Source of the DNA: Cyclobacteriaceae bacterium
Lineage (GTDB): Bacteria; Bacteroidota; Bacteroidia; Cytophagales; Cyclobacteriaceae
Assembly (NCBI GenBank): GCA_029880385.1
Contig: JAOUOM010000172.1
Coordinates: 1-5,660 of the forward strand
Direction: 5' to 3'
DNA length: 5,660 nucleotides
Shown here: positions 1-5,408 of the stretch, piece after piece
How the letters are laid out: every line of letters begins with the position of its first letter
How positions within the stretch are numbered: position 1 is the stretch's first letter
The notes under the pieces: generated by a model
What the model saw: the letters and a program-made list of their open reading frames with translations, nothing else
What the model was told of the DNA's origin: nothing
The model's database searches: none
Program-made: the position numbers and the translations under genes

Positions 1-184
1 GAACCTGACGGCCTTTCTCCGTGCGGAATTGAAAAATGACTTCATCCGAATGAGCCATGAAGTAAAGGAAGGTGAAACCGTCAAAAAACTTTATACCAGT
101 TCTGACAAATACGATTACATGGTCACGCAAAATCCCCAGCTAAAAGAATTAAAGGAGCAATTGGGGTTGGATTTCGAATACTAG
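1..184 (+). CDS. dnaX: DNA polymerase III subunit gamma/tau, C-terminal end (partial)
   Basis: This is the last 60 codons of a gene that begins outside the window; the reading frame starts at base 2 and ends at TAG (182-184). In the family, gamma/tau is the clamp-loader ATPase subunit of the replicative polymerase. Only the tail is visible here. It reads as a helical segment (LTAFLRAELKND), a lysine/glutamate-rich stretch, then KLYTSSDKYDYM and a final NPQLKELKEQLGLDF. The pattern of an LYT-x-x-x-K-x-x-YM segment followed by NPxLxEL and LxLDF is what I recall from the C-terminal end of Bacteroidota DnaX proteins. The ATPase domain is not in the window, so the call rests on this short tail alone. 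The stop lies 4 bp from the stop of the convergent transglycosylase gene, leaving no room for a separate terminator. Confidence 0.72.
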   Translation, partial: NLTAFLRAELKNDFIRMSHEVKEGETVKKLYTSSDKYDYMVTQNPQLKELKEQLGLDFEY

Positions 185-188
185 GCCG

Positions 189-2027
189 TTAGTTCCTGAT
201 GTACACTTTCAGCGTTTCACCGATCGACAATGCTGCGGTATTCCGTGCATTCAAATCCATCAGTTCACTTACCTCCATGCCATGGTCGCTGGCAATTTTG
301 TACATGGTATCACCGGCCTGCACCGTATATAAAGTAGTAGCCTGTACCGGTTTTTCCTGGATCAATGGCTGACTGACATACAGAACCTGTCCTACACGCA
401 ACACATCATATTTGGTCAGATTGTTCCACTGCTGGATTTCCTCTATGGTCACTTGATAGCGTGAGGAAATGGCCCAAAAAGTATCCCCCGCTTTTACCGT
501 ATGTGTGTCGCCTGTTTTTTCTGTCTGGTATGTCGGCTTCAGGGGTTCTTCCGGCTGGGCCCCCGGTATGACAGCCGGACTTGCCTTCTGTTCAACTGGC
601 TCTGTTACCGTTTTTTCATCCTGTGGCTGTGAGGGAGTGGTCGATGGCCGCAAAAACGCACTTACCTTTTCAGTTTGTAAATCTTCGGCCTGCGTGGAGC
701 GGTCGGTATTCTTTGCCACGATGCGAACGTGATGGGCGGGGAGTTCCTGATAGCTGACCGGTACGTTGGCCGGCCGTTTGTCTGCGAGCCATAAAACACG
801 TCCGGCACGGATTTTTTCACCCGCTTCTATCCGGTTATGGCTGATCAGGTGTGCCAGGCGGATGCCATATTGCTGCGAAACCCCCCAAAGGGACTCACCG
901 GGCTGCAACACATGAAAGCCCATGACCGATTTTGATTTTTTTTTGCCCAGAAAATACAGTTCCCCATTTCGGATCATGTCCGAACCATCCATGTCATTAT
1001 AGGCCAGGAACTGTTTTTCGGAAATCCCGCCTTTACGTGAGAGGGAACTGACATTGTCAGAGGGAGTGGCCATAATGGTTTCCACCCCATTTATCGAAAT
1101 GATAATGGGAGCCAGGGGTGAAGAAATCCCCGCTTTGATCTCGCGCGGGTAGGTTTTGGGTTCCTTAATGCTCTTTTGTGTTTCGGCCTGTGCCGTTATG
1201 GAGCCCTTCTGTCGGGCATTCACGGGAATCAGGACCGTATAGGCTTTATCGGTAGGCACGGGGCCATAGGCCAGCCATTTATTGTAATAGCGAAGCAAGT
1301 CGGTTTCGACCTTAAATTCCCGGCTGATTTTTTCCAGGTCTTTTCCTCCCCCCTTTTTGTATTCATAGAGTTCGAGCCCTTCGGAATGTTTCCCGCCTAT
1401 TTCCTGCTCAAATGCAATTTTATAGGCCAAATATTTCTTAAAATACCAGTGCGTTTCACTTGTAATGGGCATTTTCTTTGCCCCGATGTATTTGTCGTCC
1501 ACGTATTTCTTTACCCCTCCCAATCCGGCCTGATAGGCAGATACGGCATACGCCCAATTGTCCAGCTTTAGGTAGTTTTTTTTGAGGTACAGAGCCGCGC
1601 CACGGGTGGCAGCCACGATATTTTTGCGTTCATCAACCTGCCGGTCGATCCGCAGACCTACTTCCCGCCCGGTAAAATCCTTAAACTGCCAAAAACCCAC
1701 CGCATTGGAGGTAGAAACCGCATCTGAAATAAGGCCACTCTCCTGCACGACAAGGTATTTGAGATCATCCGGCACTCCCTCTTCGGCCATGACCCGCTCG
1801 ATGATGGGGAAATACAGGTTGATAAGATCGAGCTGTGTCTGGAAAAATCGTTCGCTTTTCATCAGTGCATCGACATTTTCCTGAATATCATGTACAGCCT
1901 CACTGGTCAAGGTCAGTTTCATGTTGGCAAATTCAATTTGCGAAGGAACACGGGGTGTTGCGGCCCTTGCCCAATGAAACATGATACCAAAAAGCAGGAA
2001 CAAGGCTACTTGTCGTTTTCCTTTCAT
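189..2027 (-). CDS. Secreted MltD-like lytic transglycosylase with LysM repeats
   Basis: Predicted to cleave the glycan strands of peptidoglycan in the periplasm (SLT / GH23 fold), anchored to the wall by LysM domains. The 612-residue protein starts with a signal peptide (basic MKGKR, hydrophobic 7-18, likely cut near ARA at 20-22). The catalytic domain covers about 60-210: catalytic Glu96 in QESG, then SNAVGFWQF (107-115), a TGREVGLRID-type stretch and VDER (131-134), and AYQAG (164-168) where the family usually has AYNAG. Three clear LysM repeats lie near 371-415, 507-552 and 566-610, each with a GE/GD(S/T) opening and an N-rich middle. Two weaker LysM-like segments sit near 217-269 and 309-361. 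A Pro/Gln/Thr/Glu-rich linker (about 441-505) separates the first clear repeat from the last two. The start overlaps the stop of the upstream methyltransferase as ATGA, so translation is probably coupled. Membership in the MltD-like group is secure; the exact cut site and substrate preference are not. Confidence 0.9.
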   Translation of the reverse strand: MKGKRQVALFLLFGIMFHWARAATPRVPSQIEFANMKLTLTSEAVHDIQENVDALMKSERFFQTQLDLINLYFPIIERVMAEEGVPDDLKYLVVQESGLISDAVSTSNAVGFWQFKDFTGREVGLRIDRQVDERKNIVAATRGAALYLKKNYLKLDNWAYAVSAYQAGLGGVKKYVDDKYIGAKKMPITSETHWYFKKYLAYKIAFEQEIGGKHSEGLELYEYKKGGGKDLEKISREFKVETDLLRYYNKWLAYGPVPTDKAYTVLIPVNARQKGSITAQAETQKSIKEPKTYPREIKAGISSPLAPIIISINGVETIMATPSDNVSSLSRKGGISEKQFLAYNDMDGSDMIRNGELYFLGKKKSKSVMGFHVLQPGESLWGVSQQYGIRLAHLISHNRIEAGEKIRAGRVLWLADKRPANVPVSYQELPAHHVRIVAKNTDRSTQAEDLQTEKVSAFLRPSTTPSQPQDEKTVTEPVEQKASPAVIPGAQPEEPLKPTYQTEKTGDTHTVKAGDTFWAISSRYQVTIEEIQQWNNLTKYDVLRVGQVLYVSQPLIQEKPVQATTLYTVQAGDTMYKIASDHGMEVSELMDLNARNTAALSIGETLKVYIRN

Positions 2028-2662
2028 AATTTTCTCGCCACCATTAGTCCATCCCGTATGGGAAATAATACATTTTCAACGCGCGGATCGTGCTGAACCC
2101 TATGGTTAAACGCTCGTATTTTTTCAGTGTTTACATCCGTTTTTTCTGGATCGGCCACGCTCCCGCTCCACAATACATTATCAGCAATCAGGTAACCGCC
2201 GGGGGCCATTGCCGGCACGATCCATTCATAATAATCGAGGTACGATTCCTTGTCGGCATCCAAAAATACCAGGTCCCACGTCCCCGTGAGCGTCGGCAAC
2301 ACGTCACGGGCATTGCCTGTCCGGTAATCGATACGACCGGCATATGCCGATTCCGCAAAATATCCTTCCACGCGCTTTCGCAACTCTTCGTTGCAATCAA
2401 TGGTGCAGATGAAGCCATCGGATGCCAACCCCTCGGCCAGACACAAGGTAGCATAGCCTGTATAGGTGCCGATTTCAAGGATACGGCGTGGCCTCACCAT
2501 ATGACTGAGCATGGATAATACGCGACCCTGCAGGTGGCCGCTTATCATGCGCGGCATGAGCACGTGCAGGTTGGTTTCGCGGTTGATCCGGCGCAACAGC
2601 CCGGACTCCGGCTGTGTGTGGCTTTCAGAATAACGTAAAATAGCAGACGGAAGGAATTCCAT
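2024..2662 (-). CDS. Class I SAM-dependent O-methyltransferase (metal-dependent, family 3)
   Basis: Transfers a methyl group from S-adenosylmethionine to a hydroxyl group; probably cytoplasmic. The start chosen gives 212 residues beginning MEFLPSAIL. A longer frame opens at 2716, but its 18 extra residues are low-complexity and lie over the promoter box, while MEFLP matches the usual N-terminus of this group. SAM-binding motif I is LEIGTYTGY (62-70), and the acidic end of strand 2 is Asp89. The metal-binding positions of the catechol/caffeoyl-CoA methyltransferase family appear as Asp135 in FLDADK and Asp161-Asn162 in ADNVLWSG. The protein has no signal peptide. Its stop overlaps the start of the transglycosylase gene by four bases. 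The substrate cannot be read from sequence. One relative, Bacillus subtilis TrmR (YrrM), methylates 5-hydroxyuridine at the tRNA wobble base, so an RNA substrate is as possible as a small catechol-like one. Confidence 0.9.
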   Translation of the reverse strand: MEFLPSAILRYSESHTQPESGLLRRINRETNLHVLMPRMISGHLQGRVLSMLSHMVRPRRILEIGTYTGYATLCLAEGLASDGFICTIDCNEELRKRVEGYFAESAYAGRIDYRTGNARDVLPTLTGTWDLVFLDADKESYLDYYEWIVPAMAPGGYLIADNVLWSGSVADPEKTDVNTEKIRAFNHRVQHDPRVENVLFPIRDGLMVARKL

Positions 2663-2666
2663 GGAA

Positions 2667-2696
2667 CAAAAATAGATGAATTTGGATGAGGACAAA
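2667..2696 (-). promoter_or_regulatory. Bacteroidota-type promoter for the O-methyltransferase gene
   Basis: Read on the minus strand, TTTG (2696-2693) is followed by an 18-base spacer and TATTTTTG (2674-2667). This is a full match to the -33 TTTG / -7 TAnnTTTG promoter of Bacteroidota with allowed spacing. Only four bases (TTCC) separate the -7 box from the ATG, so transcription would start at or next to the start codon. The permease gene upstream ends 125 bp away, so this promoter would let the methyltransferase and transglycosylase genes be expressed on their own. Confidence 0.6.
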
Positions 2697-2787
2697 AAAT
2701 GAAAAGACAGTGGCAATTTTCACCCTGATTGAAATGGGCCGACGGGCAGGGACGGCTACATTAGCAGGAGATCGCCCGCCGGATCGA

Positions 2788-4404
2788 TCACTCCTCATTC
2801 GCTGGTTTGCTTACATTCCTGTCTTTCCATTTTCCCATCAGCTTATCCAGGGCCACGAGGTAAAAATCATAATCAAAGAGCCTGGCGTCAATGCGTGCCT
2901 GTCGCAAAAAGAAAAGCCCGATGGGCAATAAAACCAGGTCGGCGACCCACACGGCCAGGTGGCCATCCATCATATTGGCCTTCGCCCATTTTTCACTGGA
3001 GATCGTCAATACGTAATAGATAATAAAAAAGAAGATGGAAACAATCACCGGCATTCCCAACCCTCCTTTTTTGATAATTGCCCCCAGTGGTGCCCCGATC
3101 AGAAACATCACGATACAGGCGAATGCCTGGCTGTACTTTTTGAATTTTTCGATAACATACCGGTCAATTTCTTCCTCGATGTTTTTTCGCTTCATTTTCA
3201 TTCCGCTCAGGTTTACCTTAAAATTCCGCGCACTATTGAGGGCACTTTGCGTGATCATCGACCGTTTGCGGCTGTCCGACACGATCGAATCCAGATCCGC
3301 CATTGTCAACGAATCCAACTGGTAGCCACCCTTTTTCATCTTCCGTGTGTGTGGAACTTCAATTTGCCTGATGGGCGAAACCGAATCAGCCAACAAGCTG
3401 TGGAGTATCCCTTCGTCCTGCCACAAAAAGGCTGGCAAAACAGAGGCTTCGAGGGTTTCCCTATTTTTGACCGTAACTGTATCAATGTTTTGTTTTCTAT
3501 CATTGTGACGTTTATAATGCAGGAAAAGGTACGTCACACCCCCATCCACTACCAATTCCCGTATTTTCCGTATTTCCTGGCTCATCGAATCAATGTCGTA
3601 TGTCAGTTCAGCCAGGTTTTTCATTTGCCGGTTGTTTCGGAAAAGCTCTTCCTTGGTACGGTTCAGGTCAAACGACGACAAGCTAAACACCATGTCAAGC
3701 CGGTCAAAAGAGGTTCGGTTCAGGTCATCTACATAGCTCTTGGCCTTTGCCGTTTCGCTGTAATAGGTTCCATTAAACAGCTCCAGCTTCAGGTATTTGT
3801 CGTTGTAGATGGTATACATTTTACTTGAGTCGGCCAGGATGACATTACGGTTTCCATCCCTGCGCGTATGGTCATAGATCATGACGTTTTTCAGCGTCAT
3901 ATTGTCCGTAAGCTTATCTGCTGCCTTGATCGTATAGCCCGGCAACCCGTGATAAAACACGCCGGGTTTGATGTCCAGTGCGGGTTTTTGGTGCTTGATG
4001 TCATACAGCAGGCTATAGGCCTTGAGATTGGCTGCCGGCACGATGTAATCATTGAAAAAGAATGCCCCGACAGTCAGCACCAGCACCACATAAAAAACCG
4101 GGCGCATGGCCCGCAGCAGTGAAATACCAGCACTCTTAATGGCCGTCAGTTCAAAATGTTCGCCAAGATTGCCAAACGTCATCAGGGAAGATACCAGTAC
4201 CCCCAACGGAAGGGCCACCTGAAGCATATTGAGGCTGAAATAAAACAGCAACTCCCCAAAAACGGCTACCCCGAGATTCTTACCAACAAAATCATCAAAA
4301 TACTTGAGCAAATACTGGATCAGCAAAATAAAGGTGGCGACCAGTGTGGTAAGGAAAAATGGCCCGAAAAAGGATTTTAATATCAGCTTGTCAAGCTTTC
4401 GCAT
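2788..4404 (-). CDS. LptF/LptG-family permease (lipopolysaccharide export)
   Basis: Membrane subunit of the Lpt ABC transporter that extracts lipopolysaccharide from the inner membrane and feeds it to the periplasmic bridge. The 538-residue protein has the family layout: three N-terminal membrane segments (about 12-34, 50-75, 101-121), a large periplasmic region, and three C-terminal ones (about 424-444, 452-469, 480-500). Family marks are the cytoplasmic coupling stretch FELTAIKSAGIS (84-95) after TM2 and FLIGAPLGAIIKKGGLG (434-450) in TM4 and the loop after it. E. coli LptF and LptG are about 360 residues. The excess sits in the periplasmic part, where a charged helical stretch (about 250-290) and a basic segment (about 352-415) follow the expected beta-rich domain. 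LptF and LptG cannot be told apart here, so no symbol is given. A -7 box lies upstream at 4442-4449. There is no Shine-Dalgarno sequence, as expected for the phylum. Confidence 0.9.
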   Translation of the reverse strand: MRKLDKLILKSFFGPFFLTTLVATFILLIQYLLKYFDDFVGKNLGVAVFGELLFYFSLNMLQVALPLGVLVSSLMTFGNLGEHFELTAIKSAGISLLRAMRPVFYVVLVLTVGAFFFNDYIVPAANLKAYSLLYDIKHQKPALDIKPGVFYHGLPGYTIKAADKLTDNMTLKNVMIYDHTRRDGNRNVILADSSKMYTIYNDKYLKLELFNGTYYSETAKAKSYVDDLNRTSFDRLDMVFSLSSFDLNRTKEELFRNNRQMKNLAELTYDIDSMSQEIRKIRELVVDGGVTYLFLHYKRHNDRKQNIDTVTVKNRETLEASVLPAFLWQDEGILHSLLADSVSPIRQIEVPHTRKMKKGGYQLDSLTMADLDSIVSDSRKRSMITQSALNSARNFKVNLSGMKMKRKNIEEEIDRYVIEKFKKYSQAFACIVMFLIGAPLGAIIKKGGLGMPVIVSIFFFIIYYVLTISSEKWAKANMMDGHLAVWVADLVLLPIGLFFLRQARIDARLFDYDFYLVALDKLMGKWKDRNVSKPANEE

Positions 4405-4441
4405 GTCGTAAGATTAGCAACAAATAAACGATTAACGAATG

Positions 4442-4449
4442 CAAAAGTA
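4442..4449 (-). promoter_or_regulatory. Probable -7 box for the LptF/LptG-type gene
   Basis: On the minus strand this reads TACTTTTG, a full match to TAnnTTTG, directly followed by CA. It lies in the 56-bp gap after the START-like gene and would give a leader of roughly 30 bases before the ATG at 4404. I do not find a TTTG -33 element at a good distance; the nearest TTG is only 12 bases upstream. The gene may also be read through from the START-like gene. Confidence 0.45.
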
Positions 4450-4460
4450 TATGGTTGTGC

Positions 4461-4844
4461 TCAACCCCCTACTATTTCTTTCAGGTCATGAATGAGTCCA
4501 TCCCAAAGTTCCTGGGATTCTTCCATATCAATGTCTGAATAATCTACCACGCGTATATAGACTTCCTGGGTCAGTTCATTCATTTCCAGTCGCAGCTCCA
4601 CATAGTTGGGATCCTCGTCTTCTTCACTGATAAATTCAAAACGAACGTGATGATTGGACCGGCTGGAATTAAGTCGTGCCCTGTTTTCCTCCCCATCCCA
4701 GATAAATGTATAAACTTTATCTTCATTGACATTGACATCATCAGCAAACCACTGCGACAAACCCGACGGTGTACTGATATAAGGAAAAAGCATTTTTTTG
4801 GATGCATTGATCCCGTATTCTCCGATAAACTTGTTCTTTTCCAT
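4461..4844 (-). CDS. START-like domain protein (START_2 family)
   Basis: A 127-residue cytoplasmic protein with no signal peptide or membrane segment. It resembles a small START/SRPBCC-fold family common in Bacteroidota and of unknown function; the fold often forms a hydrophobic ligand pocket. Recognisable parts are ISTPSGLSQWFAD (23-35), the strand ending FIWDGEE (47-53), VRFEFI (67-72), an acidic turn EEDED (74-78), the strand pair YVELRLEMNELTQEVYIRVV (81-100), and a C-terminal helix LWDGLIHDLKEIVG (113-126). This order of N-terminal helix, curved sheet and long C-terminal helix fits the fold. The start is the only ATG before the conserved N-terminus. The gene is divergent from the tRNA gene and 56 bp upstream of the permease gene, whose -7 box begins 11 bases past this stop. 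Ligand and role are unknown. Confidence 0.82.
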   Translation of the reverse strand: MEKNKFIGEYGINASKKMLFPYISTPSGLSQWFADDVNVNEDKVYTFIWDGEENRARLNSSRSNHHVRFEFISEEDEDPNYVELRLEMNELTQEVYIRVVDYSDIDMEESQELWDGLIHDLKEIVGG

Positions 4845-4862
4845 TACGAGATGAAATTTTAC

Positions 4863-4890
4863 CCAATGTATTAAAAAAAAATAAAACCAA
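4863..4890 (-). promoter_or_regulatory. Possible promoter for the START-like gene
   Basis: On the minus strand, TTG (4890-4888) is followed by 17 bases, rich in T, and TACATTGG (4870-4863). The latter matches TAnnTTTG at all but one fixed position. It would start transcription about 10-15 bases before the ATG at 4844. The match is imperfect and the region is AT-rich, so chance is a real alternative. Confidence 0.35.
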
Positions 4891-4895
4891 TAAGA

Positions 4896-4924
4896 CTGGT
4901 CAAAAAGAAATTGCTATACATTTG
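4896..4924 (+). promoter_or_regulatory. Promoter for the tRNA gene
   Basis: TACATTTG (4917-4924) is a full match to the Bacteroidota -7 box TAnnTTTG and lies 25 bases before the mature tRNA 5' end. A weak -33 candidate, CTGG (4896-4899), sits 17 bases upstream. The position fits a short 5' trailer removed by RNase P. Confidence 0.5.
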
Positions 4925-4949
4925 CAACTCTTTTTTGAGACCCATGAAT

Positions 4950-5023
4950 GGCGAGGTAGCTCAGATGGTTAGAGCGTCGGATTCATAACCCGGAGGTCGG
5001 GGGTTCAATTCCCCCCCTCGCTA
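4950..5023 (+). tRNA. tRNA-Met (anticodon CAT)
   Basis: A complete 74-base cloverleaf. The acceptor stem GGCGAGG pairs with CCTCGCT (5016-5022), with a G1-U72 wobble at the tip. The D stem is GCTC/GAGC, the anticodon loop TTCATAA, and the T stem GGGGG/CCCCC around TTCAATT. The discriminator base is A (5023). CCA is not encoded, as is usual in this phylum. The Y11:R24 D-stem pair (C-G) and lack of a 1-72 mismatch of the C-A type argue for elongator rather than initiator tRNA-Met. A tRNA-Ile read through a lysidine-modified CAT cannot be excluded by eye. The anticodon stem TCGGA/CCCGG has an A31-C39 mismatch and a T27-G43 wobble. T-runs follow at 5026-5031 and 5037-5041 but without a clear hairpin of their own. 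Confidence 0.93.
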
Positions 5024-5189
5024 CATTTTTTAAGGGTTTTTCTTCCTTTCCCATCCCCTGAATTGCTTCACTTCCGGTTGATCGTGCACGGACCCACCTG
5101 CGGTAAATTACTACCTTCCGGCGTATCATTTCCTTATTTGTCAATAATTAGTTTGATTCCCATCCCACTGTTCACAACCTCATGAAGCT

Positions 5190-5234
5190 GGAGCACAGGC
5201 GGCTCGCTCTCCGTCACCTGCACGCCCGTGCTCC
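5190..5234 (-). other. Long GC-rich stem-loop
   Basis: GGAGCAC (5190-5196) and GTGCTCC (5228-5234) are perfect inverted repeats, extended inward by GGCG (5198-5201) and CGCC (5223-5226). The base pair between these two blocks is A-C in plus-strand RNA but G-U in minus-strand RNA, so the minus-strand transcript would form an unbroken 12-bp stem with a 21-base loop. No T-run follows on either strand, so this is not a standard terminator. The strand is given on that pairing argument only. Confidence 0.45.
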
Positions 5235-5261
5235 CCACCTGCCCCCGTACTGCCCACGCCC

Positions 5262-5330
5262 GGGGCTATTTAGCGGCATTTGAGCCCCATTTCCTGCGAA
5301 AAGCGCATGCATGCCCGGCATACGGGTCAT
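5262..5330. other. Two further inverted repeats and a 10-bp palindrome
   Basis: GGGGCT (5262-5267) pairs with AGCCCC (5283-5288) around a 15-base loop. ATGCCCG (5311-5317) pairs with CGGG-CAT (5323-5330) with one bulged base and a GCATA loop. Between and overlapping them, GCATGCATGC (5305-5314) is a perfect palindrome. Each is short enough to arise by chance in GC-rich DNA; their clustering next to the longer stem-loop is the reason to record them. Confidence 0.3.
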
Positions 5331-5370
5331 CGCATTACAGCCATCAGGTAAGAATTGCCCCCCATTTTTA

Positions 5371-5378
5371 TATCTTGT
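5371..5378 (+). promoter_or_regulatory. Weak candidate -7 box for the oxidoreductase gene
   Basis: TATCTTGT resembles TAnnTTTG but misses the last two fixed positions. It lies 30 bases before the ATG, a normal distance for the phylum. The TTG at 5355-5357 is only 13 bases upstream, too close for a good -33 element. No better match is seen in this stretch. Confidence 0.25.
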
Positions 5379-5408
5379 GCCAACTTTGGTAAACAATAAA
5401 TAACACGT

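Larger units (their letters stand above)
5024..5408. other. 385-bp intergenic region, GC-rich hairpin-rich core
   Basis: No convincing gene is present. The first part is AT-rich with T-runs after the tRNA; bases 5101-5160 are about 35% G+C by my count. The core 5181-5340 is about 64% G+C (102 of 160) and carries several inverted repeats. The last part (5341-5408) turns AT-rich again before the oxidoreductase start. CACCTGC occurs three times (5095, 5215, 5236), the last two inside an imperfect tandem pair of about 20 bases (5215-5254). The only small forward frame, 33 codons at 5182-5283, is Arg/His/Pro-rich and looks like a by-product of base composition. Confidence 0.6.

Noticed and set aside
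1176..1571. Open frame of 131 codons on the plus strand, and similar ones at 469-732 and 1582-1884
   Set aside because: All are antisense to the transglycosylase, whose catalytic and LysM motifs fix the real coding strand.
2090..2518. Open frame of 142 codons on the plus strand
   Set aside because: Antisense to the methyltransferase, which has intact SAM and metal-binding motifs.
2663..2716. Upstream start for the methyltransferase, adding 18 residues
   Set aside because: The added residues (Ser/Phe-rich) do not match the family and are encoded by the stretch that carries the promoter boxes; MEFLP at 2662 is the family-like start.
2738..2756. Possible terminator after the permease gene
   Set aside because: GCCGAC/GACGGC form a six-position stem with one mismatch, but no T-run follows on the minus strand, so it does not qualify as an intrinsic terminator.
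2959..3828. Long open frame (289 codons) on the plus strand
   Set aside because: It lies wholly antisense to the well-supported permease gene, shows no recognisable domain, and has a composition (many His, Gln, Phe) typical of a reverse-frame shadow.
5190..5234. Reading the long stem-loop as a transcription terminator
   Set aside because: The loop is long (21 bases) and no T-run follows on either strand.
5182..5283. 33-codon frame beginning MKLEHRRLAL
   Set aside because: Short, rich in Arg, His and Pro as expected from GC-rich sequence, overlapping the inverted repeats, and without similarity I recognise.
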